A stretch of 64,000 nucleotides of DNA, from positions 62,001 to 126,000 of the forward strand of contig NZ_JAATOP010000002.1 in assembly GCF_011806565.1 (NCBI RefSeq). The letters run 5' to 3'. Position numbers and translations under genes: made by a program. Of the stretch, positions 28,363-37,858 are shown in pieces. Source of the DNA: Marivivens donghaensis (GTDB lineage Bacteria; Pseudomonadota; Alphaproteobacteria; Rhodobacterales; Rhodobacteraceae). The stretch's first letter is position 1, and each line of letters opens with the position of its first letter. Under the pieces are notes generated by a model that was not told the DNA's origin, ran no database searches, and saw only the letters and a program-made list of their open reading frames with translations.

Positions 28363-28387
28363 TGATTTCATAGAGACTATGAAATCA
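28363..28387. repeat. Perfect 11-bp inverted repeat at the end of the SCP2-like gene
   Basis: TGATTTCATAG and CTATGAAATCA are exact complements separated by AGA. The second arm holds the stop codon of the minus-strand gene. No T run follows in the minus direction, so it is not a standard terminator. Confidence 0.6.
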
Positions 28388-28661
28388 GCTGGCCAAGCTT
28401 CATCGCCACTGCCGGATTGCCCGACACCTTGAGCTTGCCCATCATGACGCCGGTCATGGGGTTCAGCTTCCCGTGAAGCAATTTCGACAGGTTCTCGGTG
28501 GAAATGCGAATGGTGCAGTCGGCGGGAGCGTCGGTGGTCGCAACGCCCTCCGGTCCGAGTACGATACAGCCGTCATCACCGCAGTCGAACTTTAGCGTAT
28601 CGCTGAGCGACGTGCGCTCGGTGCCTTTGCGAATGATCGCAACGTTGTCTTCAAAAGTCAT
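28377..28661 (-). CDS. SCP2 sterol-binding domain protein
   Basis: A 94-residue stand-alone SCP2-type domain. The pattern of an N-terminal helix, a central KFDCGDDGCIVL strand pair, ADCTIRISTENLSKLLHGKLNPMTGVMMGKLKVSGNPAVAMKLGQL matches (in pieces) the bacterial SCP2 family, which has a hydrophobic tunnel for acyl chains or sterol-like lipids. The ligand is unknown. The start at 28661 has AGGAG at good spacing; upstream in-frame codons are not needed. It stands alone on the minus strand. Confidence 0.88.
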   Translation of the reverse strand: MTFEDNVAIIRKGTERTSLSDTLKFDCGDDGCIVLGPEGVATTDAPADCTIRISTENLSKLLHGKLNPMTGVMMGKLKVSGNPAVAMKLGQLIS

Positions 28662-28733
28662 GGGCCGTCTCCTGATTGCCGTTAACGTCAACGGCTAGGG
28701 GACGGCCCATTCTCAATCAATCGAAACGCTGCG

Positions 28734-29966
28734 TCAGCCTTTTTCGGCGACGCGGCGGTTACGGGTCGCGATCAGTTTGAGGCGCAGGGCGTTCAGGCGG
28801 ATGAAGCCAGCGGCGTCCTTCTGATCGTAAGCACCAGCATCTTCTTCGAAAGTGACGTGCTTTTCAGAATACAGCGAGTAGTCAGACCAGCGGCCAACGG
28901 TGGTTGCCGAACCCTTGTAGAGCTTCAGACGAACGGTGCCGGTGACGTTTTCCTGCGACTTGTCGATCAGGGCTTGCAGCATCTCGCGTTCCGGCGAGAA
29001 CCAGAAGCCGTTGTAGATCAGTTCCGCATAGCGCGGCATGATGCTGTCCTTGAGGTGGCCAGCGCCGGCGTCGAGGGTGATCTGTTCGATACCGCGGTGA
29101 GCTTCGAGCAGAACGGTGCCACCCGGCGTTTCATAGATGCCGCGCGACTTCATACCGACGAAACGGTTCTCGACGAAGTCGAGGCGACCGATACCATGCT
29201 TGCCGCCGAGTTCGTTGAGCTTGGTCAGGATTGTCGCCGGCGACATTGCTTCGCCGTTGATGGCAACCGCGTCACCCTTTTCGAAGGTCACTTCGATGAA
29301 TTCGGGCTCGTTCGGGGCTTCTTCCGGCGAAACAGTGCGCTGGTAGACGTATTCCGGTGCTTCCGCAGCCGGATCTTCCAGTGCTTTACCTTCGGACGAG
29401 GTGTGCAGCAGGTTGGCGTCGACCGAGAACGGTGCCTCGCCGCGCTTGTCTTTGGCGATCGGAATCTGGTGCGCTTCGGCGAACTCGATCAGCTTGGTGC
29501 GCGAGGTCAGGTCCCACTCACGCCACGGCGCGATCACCTGAATTTCGGGGTTCAGCGCGTAGGCGGACAGTTCGAAACGAACCTGGTCGTTGCCTTTGCC
29601 GGTCGCGCCGTGAGCCACAGCGTCCGCACCGGTTTCTTTCGCGATCTCGACAAGGCGCTTGGAGATCAGCGGGCGGGCAATCGAGGTGCCCAGAAGGTAG
29701 AGACCTTCGTAAAGCGTGTTGGCGCGGAACATCGGGAAGACGAAGTCACGCACGAACTCTTCGCGGACGTCTTCGATGTAGATGTTTTCGGACTTGATAC
29801 CGAGCAGTTCTGCCTTGGCACGGGCCGGCTCCAGCTCTTCGCCCTGACCGAGGTCGGCAGTGAAGGTCACGACTTCGCAGCCGTACTCCGTTTGCAGCCA
29901 CTTCAGGATGATCGAGGTATCAAGACCGCCAGAATAGGCGAGGACGACTTTCTTGGGCGCGGACAT
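28734..29966 (-). CDS. argG: Argininosuccinate synthase
   Basis: ArgG joins citrulline and aspartate with ATP, the penultimate step of arginine synthesis. The 410 residues begin with the ATP pyrophosphatase loop AYSGGLDTS (residues 10-18), followed by the [14 protein letters not shown] citrulline/ATP site and the C-terminal helix that mediates tetramer formation. The start at 29966 is supported by GGAGG; a 20-codon extension is in frame but lacks a ribosome-binding site. argJ is separate, at 55.8 kb. Confidence 0.97.
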   Translation of the reverse strand: MSAPKKVVLAYSGGLDTSIILKWLQTEYGCEVVTFTADLGQGEELEPARAKAELLGIKSENIYIEDVREEFVRDFVFPMFRANTLYEGLYLLGTSIARPLISKRLVEIAKETGADAVAHGATGKGNDQVRFELSAYALNPEIQVIAPWREWDLTSRTKLIEFAEAHQIPIAKDKRGEAPFSVDANLLHTSSEGKALEDPAAEAPEYVYQRTVSPEEAPNEPEFIEVTFEKGDAVAINGEAMSPATILTKLNELGGKHGIGRLDFVENRFVGMKSRGIYETPGGTVLLEAHRGIEQITLDAGAGHLKDSIMPRYAELIYNGFWFSPEREMLQALIDKSQENVTGTVRLKLYKGSATTVGRWSDYSLYSEKHVTFEEDAGAYDQKDAAGFIRLNALRLKLIATRNRRVAEKG

Positions 29967-30095
29967 CGGCAGGCCTCCAAATTCACGTATCGCCAGCGCG
30001 ATATAGGTTTTTGCGACCGCAAGCAAGGGAACGCCATTGACCGAACGGAAAGAGATTGCGATCTAAACTCTGTATTTCATTCAAAGGGTCAAATT

Positions 30096-30902
30096 ATGGG
30101 CTGGGACATCGTCAAACACTCGCTTCGCATGGTCGTCATGAACCTCGGAGCCGCGCTGCGCGTCACTCTCGCACCGGTCGTGATCGGGTTGGTTCTGGCC
30201 TATGTGATTGGCTTGGCGCTCGGCGTGGATTTCGGCGCACTGTTTACCGACGGTGCCGTTCTGGAAACGCTTTCAGGTGACGCATCTGCTGTTGATCCGA
30301 CAAGCGGCCTTTCGGATGTGCAGGTGCAGTCGGTTGCGATGCTCGTTCCCATCTCCATCATTCTATACCTCTTGATGGCAAGCTGGATGGCCGTGTCGTG
30401 GCACCGCTATATCCTTGTCGACGAAAAACTCGGCGTCGTGCCGTCGTTCAACTTCGGAACCGTAACAGCCTACGCAGGAAAGTCCCTGTTGATCGGGCTC
30501 ATCATTATGCTGGCGATCGGATTGCTGAGCCTTATCCTGTTGCCGCTGCTCGGCTTCACATTCGGCCTGTTCCTCTACGCATTCATCTTCGGCATCGGCG
30601 TTAGCTTCCTCGTTTTCCGTTTGTCGATCTGCCTTCCGGCGCGCGCCATCGGTGAAAAGATGGGTATCGCCGAAAGCTGGCGCATGACGTCGGACATGTC
30701 TGGCGCGATTTTCCAAGCGGCGCTCTTTATCGCGCTGATCAACACCGTCATCGAAGCGGTTCGCACGATGATTGGTGTCTACATGCCCATCGTTGCAGAG
30801 GGCCTGTCGATGCTCGGCACGTGGATCATGACGCTGGTCGGCATCAGCATCCTGACCACGCTCTACGGTATCATCGTCGAAGGACGTCAGTTGCCGAAGT
30901 AA
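30096..30902 (+). CDS. Uncharacterised multi-pass membrane protein
   Basis: I do not recognise a named family. The 268-residue protein has about six hydrophobic segments: near 20-42, 85-108, 130-150, 152-178, 208-230 and 240-260. The first loop after helix one is periplasmic-looking and polar. Near the middle, SWHRYILVDEKLG and CLPARAIGEKMGIAESWRMT are amphipathic linkers that recall bacterial membrane proteins with repeated 'WRH-type' linkers, of unknown function. AAAGGG lies 8 nt before the ATG. It is divergent from argG (129 bp) and its end overlaps the Nudix gene by 16 nt. Confidence 0.8.
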   Translation: MGWDIVKHSLRMVVMNLGAALRVTLAPVVIGLVLAYVIGLALGVDFGALFTDGAVLETLSGDASAVDPTSGLSDVQVQSVAMLVPISIILYLLMASWMAVSWHRYILVDEKLGVVPSFNFGTVTAYAGKSLLIGLIIMLAIGLLSLILLPLLGFTFGLFLYAFIFGIGVSFLVFRLSICLPARAIGEKMGIAESWRMTSDMSGAIFQAALFIALINTVIEAVRTMIGVYMPIVAEGLSMLGTWIMTLVGISILTTLYGIIVEGRQLPK

Positions 30903-31330
30903 TTGGCGACAAACCAGTTATCGCCCTCGTTGGTCAGTAGGACGAGCGCTTCTTCGAGTGTAACCCACACCGCTGTATGACCTTTTTCTAGCGGCGGCCC
31001 CAGTCGCTGGATCGGGCGGGCGGTGTAGATGTGGCAGACCTTCTCTGCCCAATAGCCGTAGTCGGGCAGGTAGCAGTACCGCTTGAACACGCCCAGCTTG
31101 CGCGGTGCGCCCATCGTGTAGCCGGTCTCCTCGTAAACCTCGCGGTGAAGGGCAGGGACCGGATGTTCGCCCGGATCAATGCCGCCGCCCGGAAGCTGGA
31201 ATTCGGGCTCCGGCGCTTCCTGAAATGTCAGCAGAAAACGTCCGTCCCGTTCGAGGATCACGTATGCGCCGGGGCGGCTACGGTAGCGTTGATCGGCCCT
31301 GACAGCCTCGCCAAATCGTCTGATCACCAC
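30887..31330 (-). CDS. Nudix hydrolase
   Basis: A 147-residue Nudix protein with an intact box: GGIDPGEHPVPALHREVYEE followed by TGY, giving G-x5-E-x7-REV-x-EE-x-G. Such enzymes hydrolyse nucleoside diphosphates linked to another moiety; the substrate cannot be deduced. It begins at GTG 31330 or the next codon, also GTG, after a G-rich stretch. The gene is convergent with the membrane protein and divergent from hslO. Confidence 0.88.
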   Translation of the reverse strand: MVIRRFGEAVRADQRYRSRPGAYVILERDGRFLLTFQEAPEPEFQLPGGGIDPGEHPVPALHREVYEETGYTMGAPRKLGVFKRYCYLPDYGYWAEKVCHIYTARPIQRLGPPLEKGHTAVWVTLEEALVLLTNEGDNWFVANYFGN

Positions 31331-31404
31331 CTACCCCCTTGGACCCGCGCTTGATGTGCCTATATGGAAGCGGTATGCCAACTTCCGCACATCAAGGAAA
31401 GCCC

Positions 31405-32409
31405 ATGACCCTCGGCAGTCAAATCGCCTGGGACGATACCGTCCTTCCGTTTCAACTCGATCGCTCGGACGTTCGCGGCCGCGTCGCGCGTCTTGACGGA
31501 GTGCTCGACCAAATTCTGAGCCAGCACGATTACCCTGCGCAGATCGAGGCGCTGGTGGCCGAGATGGCGTTGCTGACCGCGCTGATCGGTCAGACCATGA
31601 AACTGCGCTGGAAGCTGTCGCTTCAGGTGCGCGGTGATGGTGGCGCACGCATTATCGCGACTGACTACTATGCTCCCCAGAAAGAGGGTGAGCTGGCCCG
31701 TATCCGCGCCTATGCGTCGTTCGACAAGGAAAAGCTGGACCCGAACGCACCTGCGTTCGACCAGATCGGTCGTGGCTACTTTGCCATTCTGATCGACCAA
31801 GGTCAGGGCACGACCCCTTATCAGGGCATCACCCCGATCTCGGGTGGCTCGCTGACCTCTTGTGCAGAGACCTACTTTGCACAGTCCGAACAGCTGCCGA
31901 CCCGTTTCGAGCTGTCGTTCGGCAAGTCGCAGATGCGCGGCGGTGCCGAGGGCTGGCGTGCGGGCGGCGTGATGCTCCAGCACATGCCCAAAGCGTCCCC
32001 GTTCGTGGCCTCCGAAGGTGGCAGCGGCGAAGAAGGTCTGCTGACCGCGAACGATATCCTAGACGAGGATGAAGGCGACAACTGGAACCGCGCGAACGTG
32101 CTGCTGGACTCGGTCGATGACCTCGAACTGATCGGGCCGACCGTTCAGCCGACCGAGCTGCTCGTCCGTTTGTTCCACGAAGAACAACCTCGCGTGTATG
32201 ATCCGCAGACGGTGAAATTTGGGTGCTCGTGCTCGTCCGATCGCGTCCGCGAAAGCCTGTCGATCTACTCGGCCAAGGACATCGCGCACATGACCACCGA
32301 CGAAGGCATCGTAACCGCCGATTGCCAGTTCTGCGGCGCTCATTACGAGTTCGACCCGAAAACGCTCGGCTTCGAAGCCACGGAAAAGCCGGATGACTCC
32401 GACGCTTGA
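31405..32409 (+). CDS. hslO: Redox-regulated chaperone Hsp33
   Basis: Hsp33 is a holdase that is switched on when its zinc-bound cysteines are oxidised. The 334 residues show the N-terminal domain (ALTALIGQTMKLRWKLSLQV) and the zinc switch C274-x-C276 and C307-x2-C310 (GCSCSS, CQFCGAHYEF). The start at 31405 is chosen because AAGGA lies 6 nt upstream; two further in-frame starts exist upstream without a Shine-Dalgarno sequence. It overlaps the next gene by 17 nt, so it heads a coupled run with the Nudix and CCA genes. Confidence 0.95.
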   Translation: MTLGSQIAWDDTVLPFQLDRSDVRGRVARLDGVLDQILSQHDYPAQIEALVAEMALLTALIGQTMKLRWKLSLQVRGDGGARIIATDYYAPQKEGELARIRAYASFDKEKLDPNAPAFDQIGRGYFAILIDQGQGTTPYQGITPISGGSLTSCAETYFAQSEQLPTRFELSFGKSQMRGGAEGWRAGGVMLQHMPKASPFVASEGGSGEEGLLTANDILDEDEGDNWNRANVLLDSVDDLELIGPTVQPTELLVRLFHEEQPRVYDPQTVKFGCSCSSDRVRESLSIYSAKDIAHMTTDEGIVTADCQFCGAHYEFDPKTLGFEATEKPDDSDA

Positions 32410-32986
32410 TCCGCATGAAAGATTGCGCGCTGCCCTGAATGTTCAGGGCGGCGACTCTTCGGATTTCGACCTGAATCCGAACCTGGAACTTCCCCAACAG
32501 CGCCAACTCCGCCCCGCTGCCGTTCTTGTGGCGTTCGACGAGTCTGGCCAACTGGTGCTGACGAAGCGCTCCGCCCGTCTGAAGCACCACCCCGGACAGA
32601 TCGCATTTCCCGGCGGAAAGGTCGAAGCGGGCGAGACGTTGATTGAGGCGGGACTTCGCGAGGCCCAAGAAGAGGTTGGCCTGAACTCTGACCAAGTTGA
32701 AATCCTTGGCCTTTTGCCTCCACACGAGACGGTGACGGCGTTCCTTGCCACTCCGGTTCTGGCACTGATCAAGGGCGAATTTCACCCGATCCCCGAAGCT
32801 GGTGAGGTCGATGAGGTGTTCCGAGTCCCCTTCGACCACATAGCCGACCCCGCCAATTATCGCATCGAAAGCCGCCGTTGGCAGGGCACCAGACGGTCAT
32901 TTTACGTCGTCCCGTATGGCCCTTATTATATCTGGGGCGCCACGGCGCGTATGCTGAGGGGGCTCGCAGAACGACTATGCGCATAA
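32393..32986 (+). CDS. CoA pyrophosphatase-type Nudix hydrolase
   Basis: A 197-residue Nudix enzyme. The upstream LTKRSARLKHHPGQIAFPGGKVE is the UPF0035 signature of coenzyme A pyrophosphatases, joined to the Nudix box GGKVEAGETLIEAGLREAQE then EVGL. E. coli NudL and eukaryotic NUDT7 belong to the same group and cleave CoA or oxidised CoA to 4'-phosphopantetheine. It overlaps hslO by 17 nt and the CCA gene by 10 nt. Confidence 0.92.
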   Translation: MTPTLDPHERLRAALNVQGGDSSDFDLNPNLELPQQRQLRPAAVLVAFDESGQLVLTKRSARLKHHPGQIAFPGGKVEAGETLIEAGLREAQEEVGLNSDQVEILGLLPPHETVTAFLATPVLALIKGEFHPIPEAGEVDEVFRVPFDHIADPANYRIESRRWQGTRRSFYVVPYGPYYIWGATARMLRGLAERLCA

Positions 32987-34116
32987 CGGCTGACTGGCTC
33001 ACTTCCGAACGCTCCCAAGCGGTTTGCCGCATGCTGACGGATGCGGGTTATCAGGCGTTTTTCGTGGGGGGCTGCGTGCGGAATGCGCTGATCGGTGCGC
33101 CTGTCTCCGACCTTGACGTTTGCACAAGTGCGCTGCCTGAACAGACACTAACGCTGGCAAAAAAGGCCGGTTTGAAAGCCATTCCGACCGGTATTGACCA
33201 TGGCACCATCACGGTGATTTCGGGCGGCGAGCCTTATGAGATCACCACCTTCCGCCAAGACGTCGAAACCGATGGGCGGCACGCGGTCGTGGCCTTTGCC
33301 GACAATATCGAGGACGATGCAAAGCGGCGCGACTTCACGATGAACGCGCTATACGCCGCGCCTGATGGGACCATTGTCGACCCTGTTGGTGGCATCGCTG
33401 ATCTTGAGGCGCGGCACGTCCGGTTTATCGGCGATGCGGACCAGCGCATTCGTGAGGACTACCTCCGCATCCTCCGGTTCTTCCGGTTTACCGCGTGGTA
33501 CGGCGATCCTGAAATCGGGATTGATGCCGACGGCCTTGCCGCCTGCGCCGAAAATATCGATGGGCTGGAGGCTCTTTCGGCAGAGCGTATCGGCGCGGAG
33601 ATGAAAAAACTGCTCAGCGCCCCTGATCCCGCGCCCGCGCTTGCAGCAATGCAAAGCTGCGGCGCGCTCAATGCGATCCTGCCGGGGGCGACGGCTCAGT
33701 CTCTGGCCGTGCTGGTGCATCTGGAGGACGGCATTCAGCCCAACCGGCTGCGCCGTTTGGCCGTTATCGGCGGGGAAGACCTAGTTGAACGGCTCCGTCT
33801 GTCGAATGCCGAAGCGAAGAAATTGGCGGCAATTCAAGCTGGATTAGAGACTGATATCCACGAACTTGGCTACCGTTTCAAGGATACGGCAGTCGACACC
33901 TACCTCGTCCGGCAAGCGTCGATGGGTCAGCATCTCAATCCCGATGAACTCGCCCAAATCAAGCAAGCGACCCGCCAGGTATTTCCCGTAACAGCTGCCG
34001 ATCTCATGCCGGAATACCAAGGCCCAGCCCTCGGCCAGCGCCTCCGCGAGCTTGAAGAGCGTTGGATCAAATCGGGCTTCTTCCTCTCCGCGGCAGAACT
34101 GTGCGAACGTGACTAA
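32977..34116 (+). CDS. cca: CCA tRNA nucleotidyltransferase / poly(A) polymerase family
   Basis: A class II nucleotidyltransferase that adds or repairs the CCA end of tRNA. In 379 residues the N-terminal head has FFVGGCVRNALIG and SDLDVCTSA with the two catalytic aspartates, then RRDFTMNALY, then the RNA-binding segment IREDYLRILRFFRF. The overall length and the lack of an HD domain fit alphaproteobacterial CCA enzymes. It is translationally coupled to the preceding Nudix gene. Confidence 0.93.
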   Translation: MRITADWLTSERSQAVCRMLTDAGYQAFFVGGCVRNALIGAPVSDLDVCTSALPEQTLTLAKKAGLKAIPTGIDHGTITVISGGEPYEITTFRQDVETDGRHAVVAFADNIEDDAKRRDFTMNALYAAPDGTIVDPVGGIADLEARHVRFIGDADQRIREDYLRILRFFRFTAWYGDPEIGIDADGLAACAENIDGLEALSAERIGAEMKKLLSAPDPAPALAAMQSCGALNAILPGATAQSLAVLVHLEDGIQPNRLRRLAVIGGEDLVERLRLSNAEAKKLAAIQAGLETDIHELGYRFKDTAVDTYLVRQASMGQHLNPDELAQIKQATRQVFPVTAADLMPEYQGPALGQRLRELEERWIKSGFFLSAAELCERD

Positions 34117-34166
34117 TTCCCCTCACGAGGCGCCGCGCTATGTTGCGGAATATTCGAGAGGCCGCC

Positions 34167-35999
34167 GTGTTCAAATTTTTCGAGGGATTGGTCGATCCCT
34201 ACAGCAATTACCAAGAAAACGATAATCCGCCGCAGAAGCTCTGGCCGTTCCTGCGGTCGTTTGCGTATGAATTCCGTTGGGTCTTCGCGATCACAGGATT
34301 CCTGTCCATTTGCATCGCGTTTTTCGAGGTCTGGCTGATTTCCTACATGGGGCGTCTGATCGACCTGCTCGATGGCGAACCGATCGAGGTCTGGGGCAGT
34401 CACGCCGCCGAGTTCATCATCGTTGCGATCGTCATCCTGACCCTGCGCCCGATCGTTTACGTCGCGCAGTTCGCGCTGCTGAACAACACGATCCTCGTGA
34501 ATTTTCCGACGATGATCCGCTACCGCGCGCACCGCCACGTGCTGCGCCAGTCGATTGGCTGGTTCGAGAATGACTTCGCCGGACGGATCGCGAACCGCAT
34601 CATGCAGGCACCGCCCGCTGCGGGCGAGGTCGCTTTCCAGACATTTGACGCGATGACCTTTGCCGTCGCCTATGTCATCGGTGCCGCCTACCTGCTCGCC
34701 GATGCGGATGCGCGGTTGCTGATTCCGCTGTCGTTCTGGTTGTTCCCTTATATCGCGCTGCTGGTGTGGGTCGTGAAACGGGCGGGCCCAGCGGCCGAGG
34801 CGTCCTCCAATTCGCGCAGCCGCGTGACCGCGCGGGTCGTCGACAGCTACACCAATATCCACTCGGTCAAACTGTTCGCGCATCACGGAAAAGAAGTCGA
34901 CTACGCCCAAGAAGCTATCGAGGACGCCCGTCAGACCTTTATCCGCGAGATGCGGCTGCTGACGATCATGGACCTCGTCCTGATGGTGCTGAACGGTCTG
35001 CTGATTGTCGGCGTGGTCGGTTTTGCCATGTACCTCTGGTTCGGTGCGCTGGCTTCGGTCGGTGTCGTCGCTGCGGCGACCGCGCTGGCGCTGCGCCTCA
35101 ATGCGATGAGCGGTTGGATCATGTGGGCCACGAGCAGTTTCTTCCGCGAACTGGGCGTTGTGCGCGAGGGCATGATGACCATTTCGCAGCCGATCACGCT
35201 GACCGATAAACCGACGTCGCAGACATTAGTGGCGGGCAAGGGTGAGATCACTCTACAAGGACTGAGCCACCATTACGGACGCAAAACCGGCGGCCTCGAC
35301 AATATCGACCTTGTAGTAAAACCGGGTGAGAAGGTCGGCCTCGTTGGGCGCTCGGGCGCAGGGAAATCGACCCTACTCAAGCTGCTTTTGCGTTTTTACG
35401 ACGCCGAGAGCGGTCGTATTCTGATCGACGGTCAGGGTATTTCCGAGGTGTCTCAGGACAGCCTCCGTCAGACCATCGGCATGGTTCAGCAGGACAACTC
35501 GCTGCTGCACCGCTCGGTCCGCGAAAACATCCTTTATGGCCGTCCGGATGCGACCGAAGACGACATGATCCGCGCCACGAAGGAAGCGCAGGCGCATGAC
35601 TTCATCCTCGATCTGGAAGATGCGGAGGGCAACAAGGGGTACGACGCTCGTGTTGGTGAGCGCGGTGTGAAATTGTCCGGCGGCCAGCGTCAGCGTATCG
35701 CGATTGCGCGCGTGCTGCTGAAGGACGCGCCGATCCTGCTGTTGGACGAAGCAACCTCCGCCCTCGATTCTGAGGTTGAGGCCGCTATTCAGGACACCCT
35801 CTACGGCCTCATGGAAGGCAAAACGGTCATCGCGATCGCGCACCGCCTTTCGACGATTGCGCAGATGGACCGCATTGTCGTGATGGACCAAGGCCGCGTG
35901 GTGGAGGACGGGTCGCACGACGAACTGCTGGCGCTGGGCGGTATCTATGCGCGCTTGTGGCAGCACCAGTCAGGCGGGTTTATCGGAGAGAGCGCATGA
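34167..35999 (+). CDS. ABC transporter, fused permease-ATPase half-transporter (first of pair)
   Basis: A 610-residue type IV half-transporter: six membrane helices in about residues 35-320 and an ATPase domain in about 360-600. Walker A (GRSGAGKST), Q-loop (MVQQDNSLL), signature LSGGQRQRIAIAR, Walker B (ILLLDEATSALDSE) and the switch histidine (AHRLST) are all intact. The start is GTG 34167, after GAGAGG; the 9-codon extension upstream is unlikely. It overlaps the next gene by 4 nt, and the two subunits probably form a heterodimer. The substrate is unknown; lipid or drug export would be typical. Confidence 0.92.
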   Translation: MFKFFEGLVDPYSNYQENDNPPQKLWPFLRSFAYEFRWVFAITGFLSICIAFFEVWLISYMGRLIDLLDGEPIEVWGSHAAEFIIVAIVILTLRPIVYVAQFALLNNTILVNFPTMIRYRAHRHVLRQSIGWFENDFAGRIANRIMQAPPAAGEVAFQTFDAMTFAVAYVIGAAYLLADADARLLIPLSFWLFPYIALLVWVVKRAGPAAEASSNSRSRVTARVVDSYTNIHSVKLFAHHGKEVDYAQEAIEDARQTFIREMRLLTIMDLVLMVLNGLLIVGVVGFAMYLWFGALASVGVVAAATALALRLNAMSGWIMWATSSFFRELGVVREGMMTISQPITLTDKPTSQTLVAGKGEITLQGLSHHYGRKTGGLDNIDLVVKPGEKVGLVGRSGAGKSTLLKLLLRFYDAESGRILIDGQGISEVSQDSLRQTIGMVQQDNSLLHRSVRENILYGRPDATEDDMIRATKEAQAHDFILDLEDAEGNKGYDARVGERGVKLSGGQRQRIAIARVLLKDAPILLLDEATSALDSEVEAAIQDTLYGLMEGKTVIAIAHRLSTIAQMDRIVVMDQGRVVEDGSHDELLALGGIYARLWQHQSGGFIGESA

Positions 36000-37816
36000 A
36001 GCTGGTTGATCTGATCCGTCCGTTCCGCCGTGTCGATACGCCTCCGCCGAATACGCTCTGGCCGTTTATTTGGTGGTGTTTGTCCGGATCATGGCCCGCG
36101 CTGACGATCGCGGCCATCGCTTGTATGCTGGCCGGCTCGCTCGAAGTTGTAACGGCTTATCTGCTGGGCGCGGTGCTCGATGCGACTTCGGGCACGGCGG
36201 AGGGGTTCTGGCAGGACCAGTGGCCGCTCGCCGTCGTGTTCATCGTGTTCTACATCGTTCTGCGGCCAATCATCTTTGGCGTTTCGGCGCTATCCAACAG
36301 CATCATCGTGCAGCCCAACGTCGGCCCGCAGATCCTGTCGCGCTTGCACCGTTGGACGATGGGTCATTCGGTGCGGTTCTTTGACGAAGACTTCGCCGGT
36401 CGTCTGACCCAGAAGCAGATGCAGGTGTCCAACTCCGTCACCGAGCTAACGAGCGAATTCCTGAACACGATCTGCTTTGCGATTGCGTCAGTCGTGGGCG
36501 CGCTGATCCTCGTGCTTGGCGTCGATATCTGGATGGCGGTTGGGCTGCTGGCGTGGTTCGTGGCGTACGTTCTGATGATCTCGTGGTTTATCCCGCGGGT
36601 CCGCCTTCGGGCCAAAGCGCGGGCCAATGCACGGGCGGCGATCACGGGGCAGGTCGTGGATACGTTCACCAATATCCGCACCGTGAAGCTCTTCGCCCAC
36701 GATGATTTCGAAGACGCCGTCGCGCTGGATGCGATGAACGAATTCCGCAACCGCGCGGTGGAGTTCGGGCGCGTGGCGGTGGCGTTCCGTCTTGCGCTTA
36801 TGACCATCGCCGGTGTGGTGCCCATCATGCTGATCGGCGGCACGGTGTACATGTGGACGCTGGGCAGTGCGACGGCTGGCGATATCGCTGCGACGGGTGC
36901 GATTGCGCTGCGTTTGTCTCACATGACAGGGTGGGTTAGCTTCACGCTGATGGGCATGTATGGCCATCTGGGCGAGGCCGAGGACGGTATGAAAACACTC
37001 ACGCCTGCGCATGACTTGACCGACGACATCGACGCGGCAGAGCTTGTCGTGCCGCGTGGAGAGATCAATTTTGACGATGTGACCTTTGCTTACGGCGAGC
37101 GGAACGGCGGTGTGCGTGACATCGCCCTCACGATCCAACCGAGCCAGAAGGTCGGGATCGTGGGTGCCTCGGGTGCAGGCAAGTCGACGCTCGTGTCGCT
37201 GCTGTTGCGCCTTTACGACACCGAACAGGGCCGCGTGCTGATCGACGGGCAGAACATTTCCAACGTCACCCAAGTCAGCCTGCGCCGTCATATCGGGATG
37301 GTCACGCAGGACACTTCGATGTTCAATCGCTCCGCGATGGACAACATCCGCTACGGGCGGCCCGATGCCACCGACGCCGAGGTGATGGAGGCCGCACGCA
37401 AGGCCGAGGCGCATACGTTCATTCCCGACCTTCGCGACGCCAAGGGGCGCACGGGCTATGACGCGTTCCTTGGTGAGCGCGGCGTAAAGCTGTCTGGCGG
37501 TCAGCGTCAGCGGATCGCGATTGCGCGCACGATACTCAAAGACGCGCCGATCCTCGTGTTGGACGAGGCGACATCCGCGCTCGATTCCGAGGTGGAAGCT
37601 GCCATTCAGGAAAGCCTCGATCAGGTTATGGAGGGCAAGACCGTCCTCGCCATCGCGCACCGTCTGTCGACAATCGCGCGGATGGACCGGATCATCGTGA
37701 TGGAAGGCGGACGGATCGTGGAGGACGGCACCCACGATGATTTGCTTGCGCAGGGCGGGATCTACGCGCGGTATTGGGCGCGGCAGTCTGGCGGCTTTAT
37801 CGGTACAGACGACTAG
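35996..37816 (+). CDS. ABC transporter, fused permease-ATPase half-transporter (second of pair)
   Basis: A 606-residue paralogue of the preceding gene with the same plan: six membrane helices (about 30-310) and an ATPase with Walker A GASGAGKST, LSGGQRQRIAIAR, ILVLDEATSALDSE and AHRLST. Both ATPase sites look catalytically competent, unlike heterodimeric exporters with one degenerate site. Helix segment wording (FTNIRTVKLFAHDD against YTNIHSVKLFAHHG in the partner) shows close relatedness, so the pair arose by tandem duplication. Confidence 0.92.
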   Translation: MKLVDLIRPFRRVDTPPPNTLWPFIWWCLSGSWPALTIAAIACMLAGSLEVVTAYLLGAVLDATSGTAEGFWQDQWPLAVVFIVFYIVLRPIIFGVSALSNSIIVQPNVGPQILSRLHRWTMGHSVRFFDEDFAGRLTQKQMQVSNSVTELTSEFLNTICFAIASVVGALILVLGVDIWMAVGLLAWFVAYVLMISWFIPRVRLRAKARANARAAITGQVVDTFTNIRTVKLFAHDDFEDAVALDAMNEFRNRAVEFGRVAVAFRLALMTIAGVVPIMLIGGTVYMWTLGSATAGDIAATGAIALRLSHMTGWVSFTLMGMYGHLGEAEDGMKTLTPAHDLTDDIDAAELVVPRGEINFDDVTFAYGERNGGVRDIALTIQPSQKVGIVGASGAGKSTLVSLLLRLYDTEQGRVLIDGQNISNVTQVSLRRHIGMVTQDTSMFNRSAMDNIRYGRPDATDAEVMEAARKAEAHTFIPDLRDAKGRTGYDAFLGERGVKLSGGQRQRIAIARTILKDAPILVLDEATSALDSEVEAAIQESLDQVMEGKTVLAIAHRLSTIARMDRIIVMEGGRIVEDGTHDDLLAQGGIYARYWARQSGGFIGTDD

Positions 37817-37858
37817 GGCCGCTGGCGCGGGTCAACGCTTCGCTGTAAAAGCGCTCCC

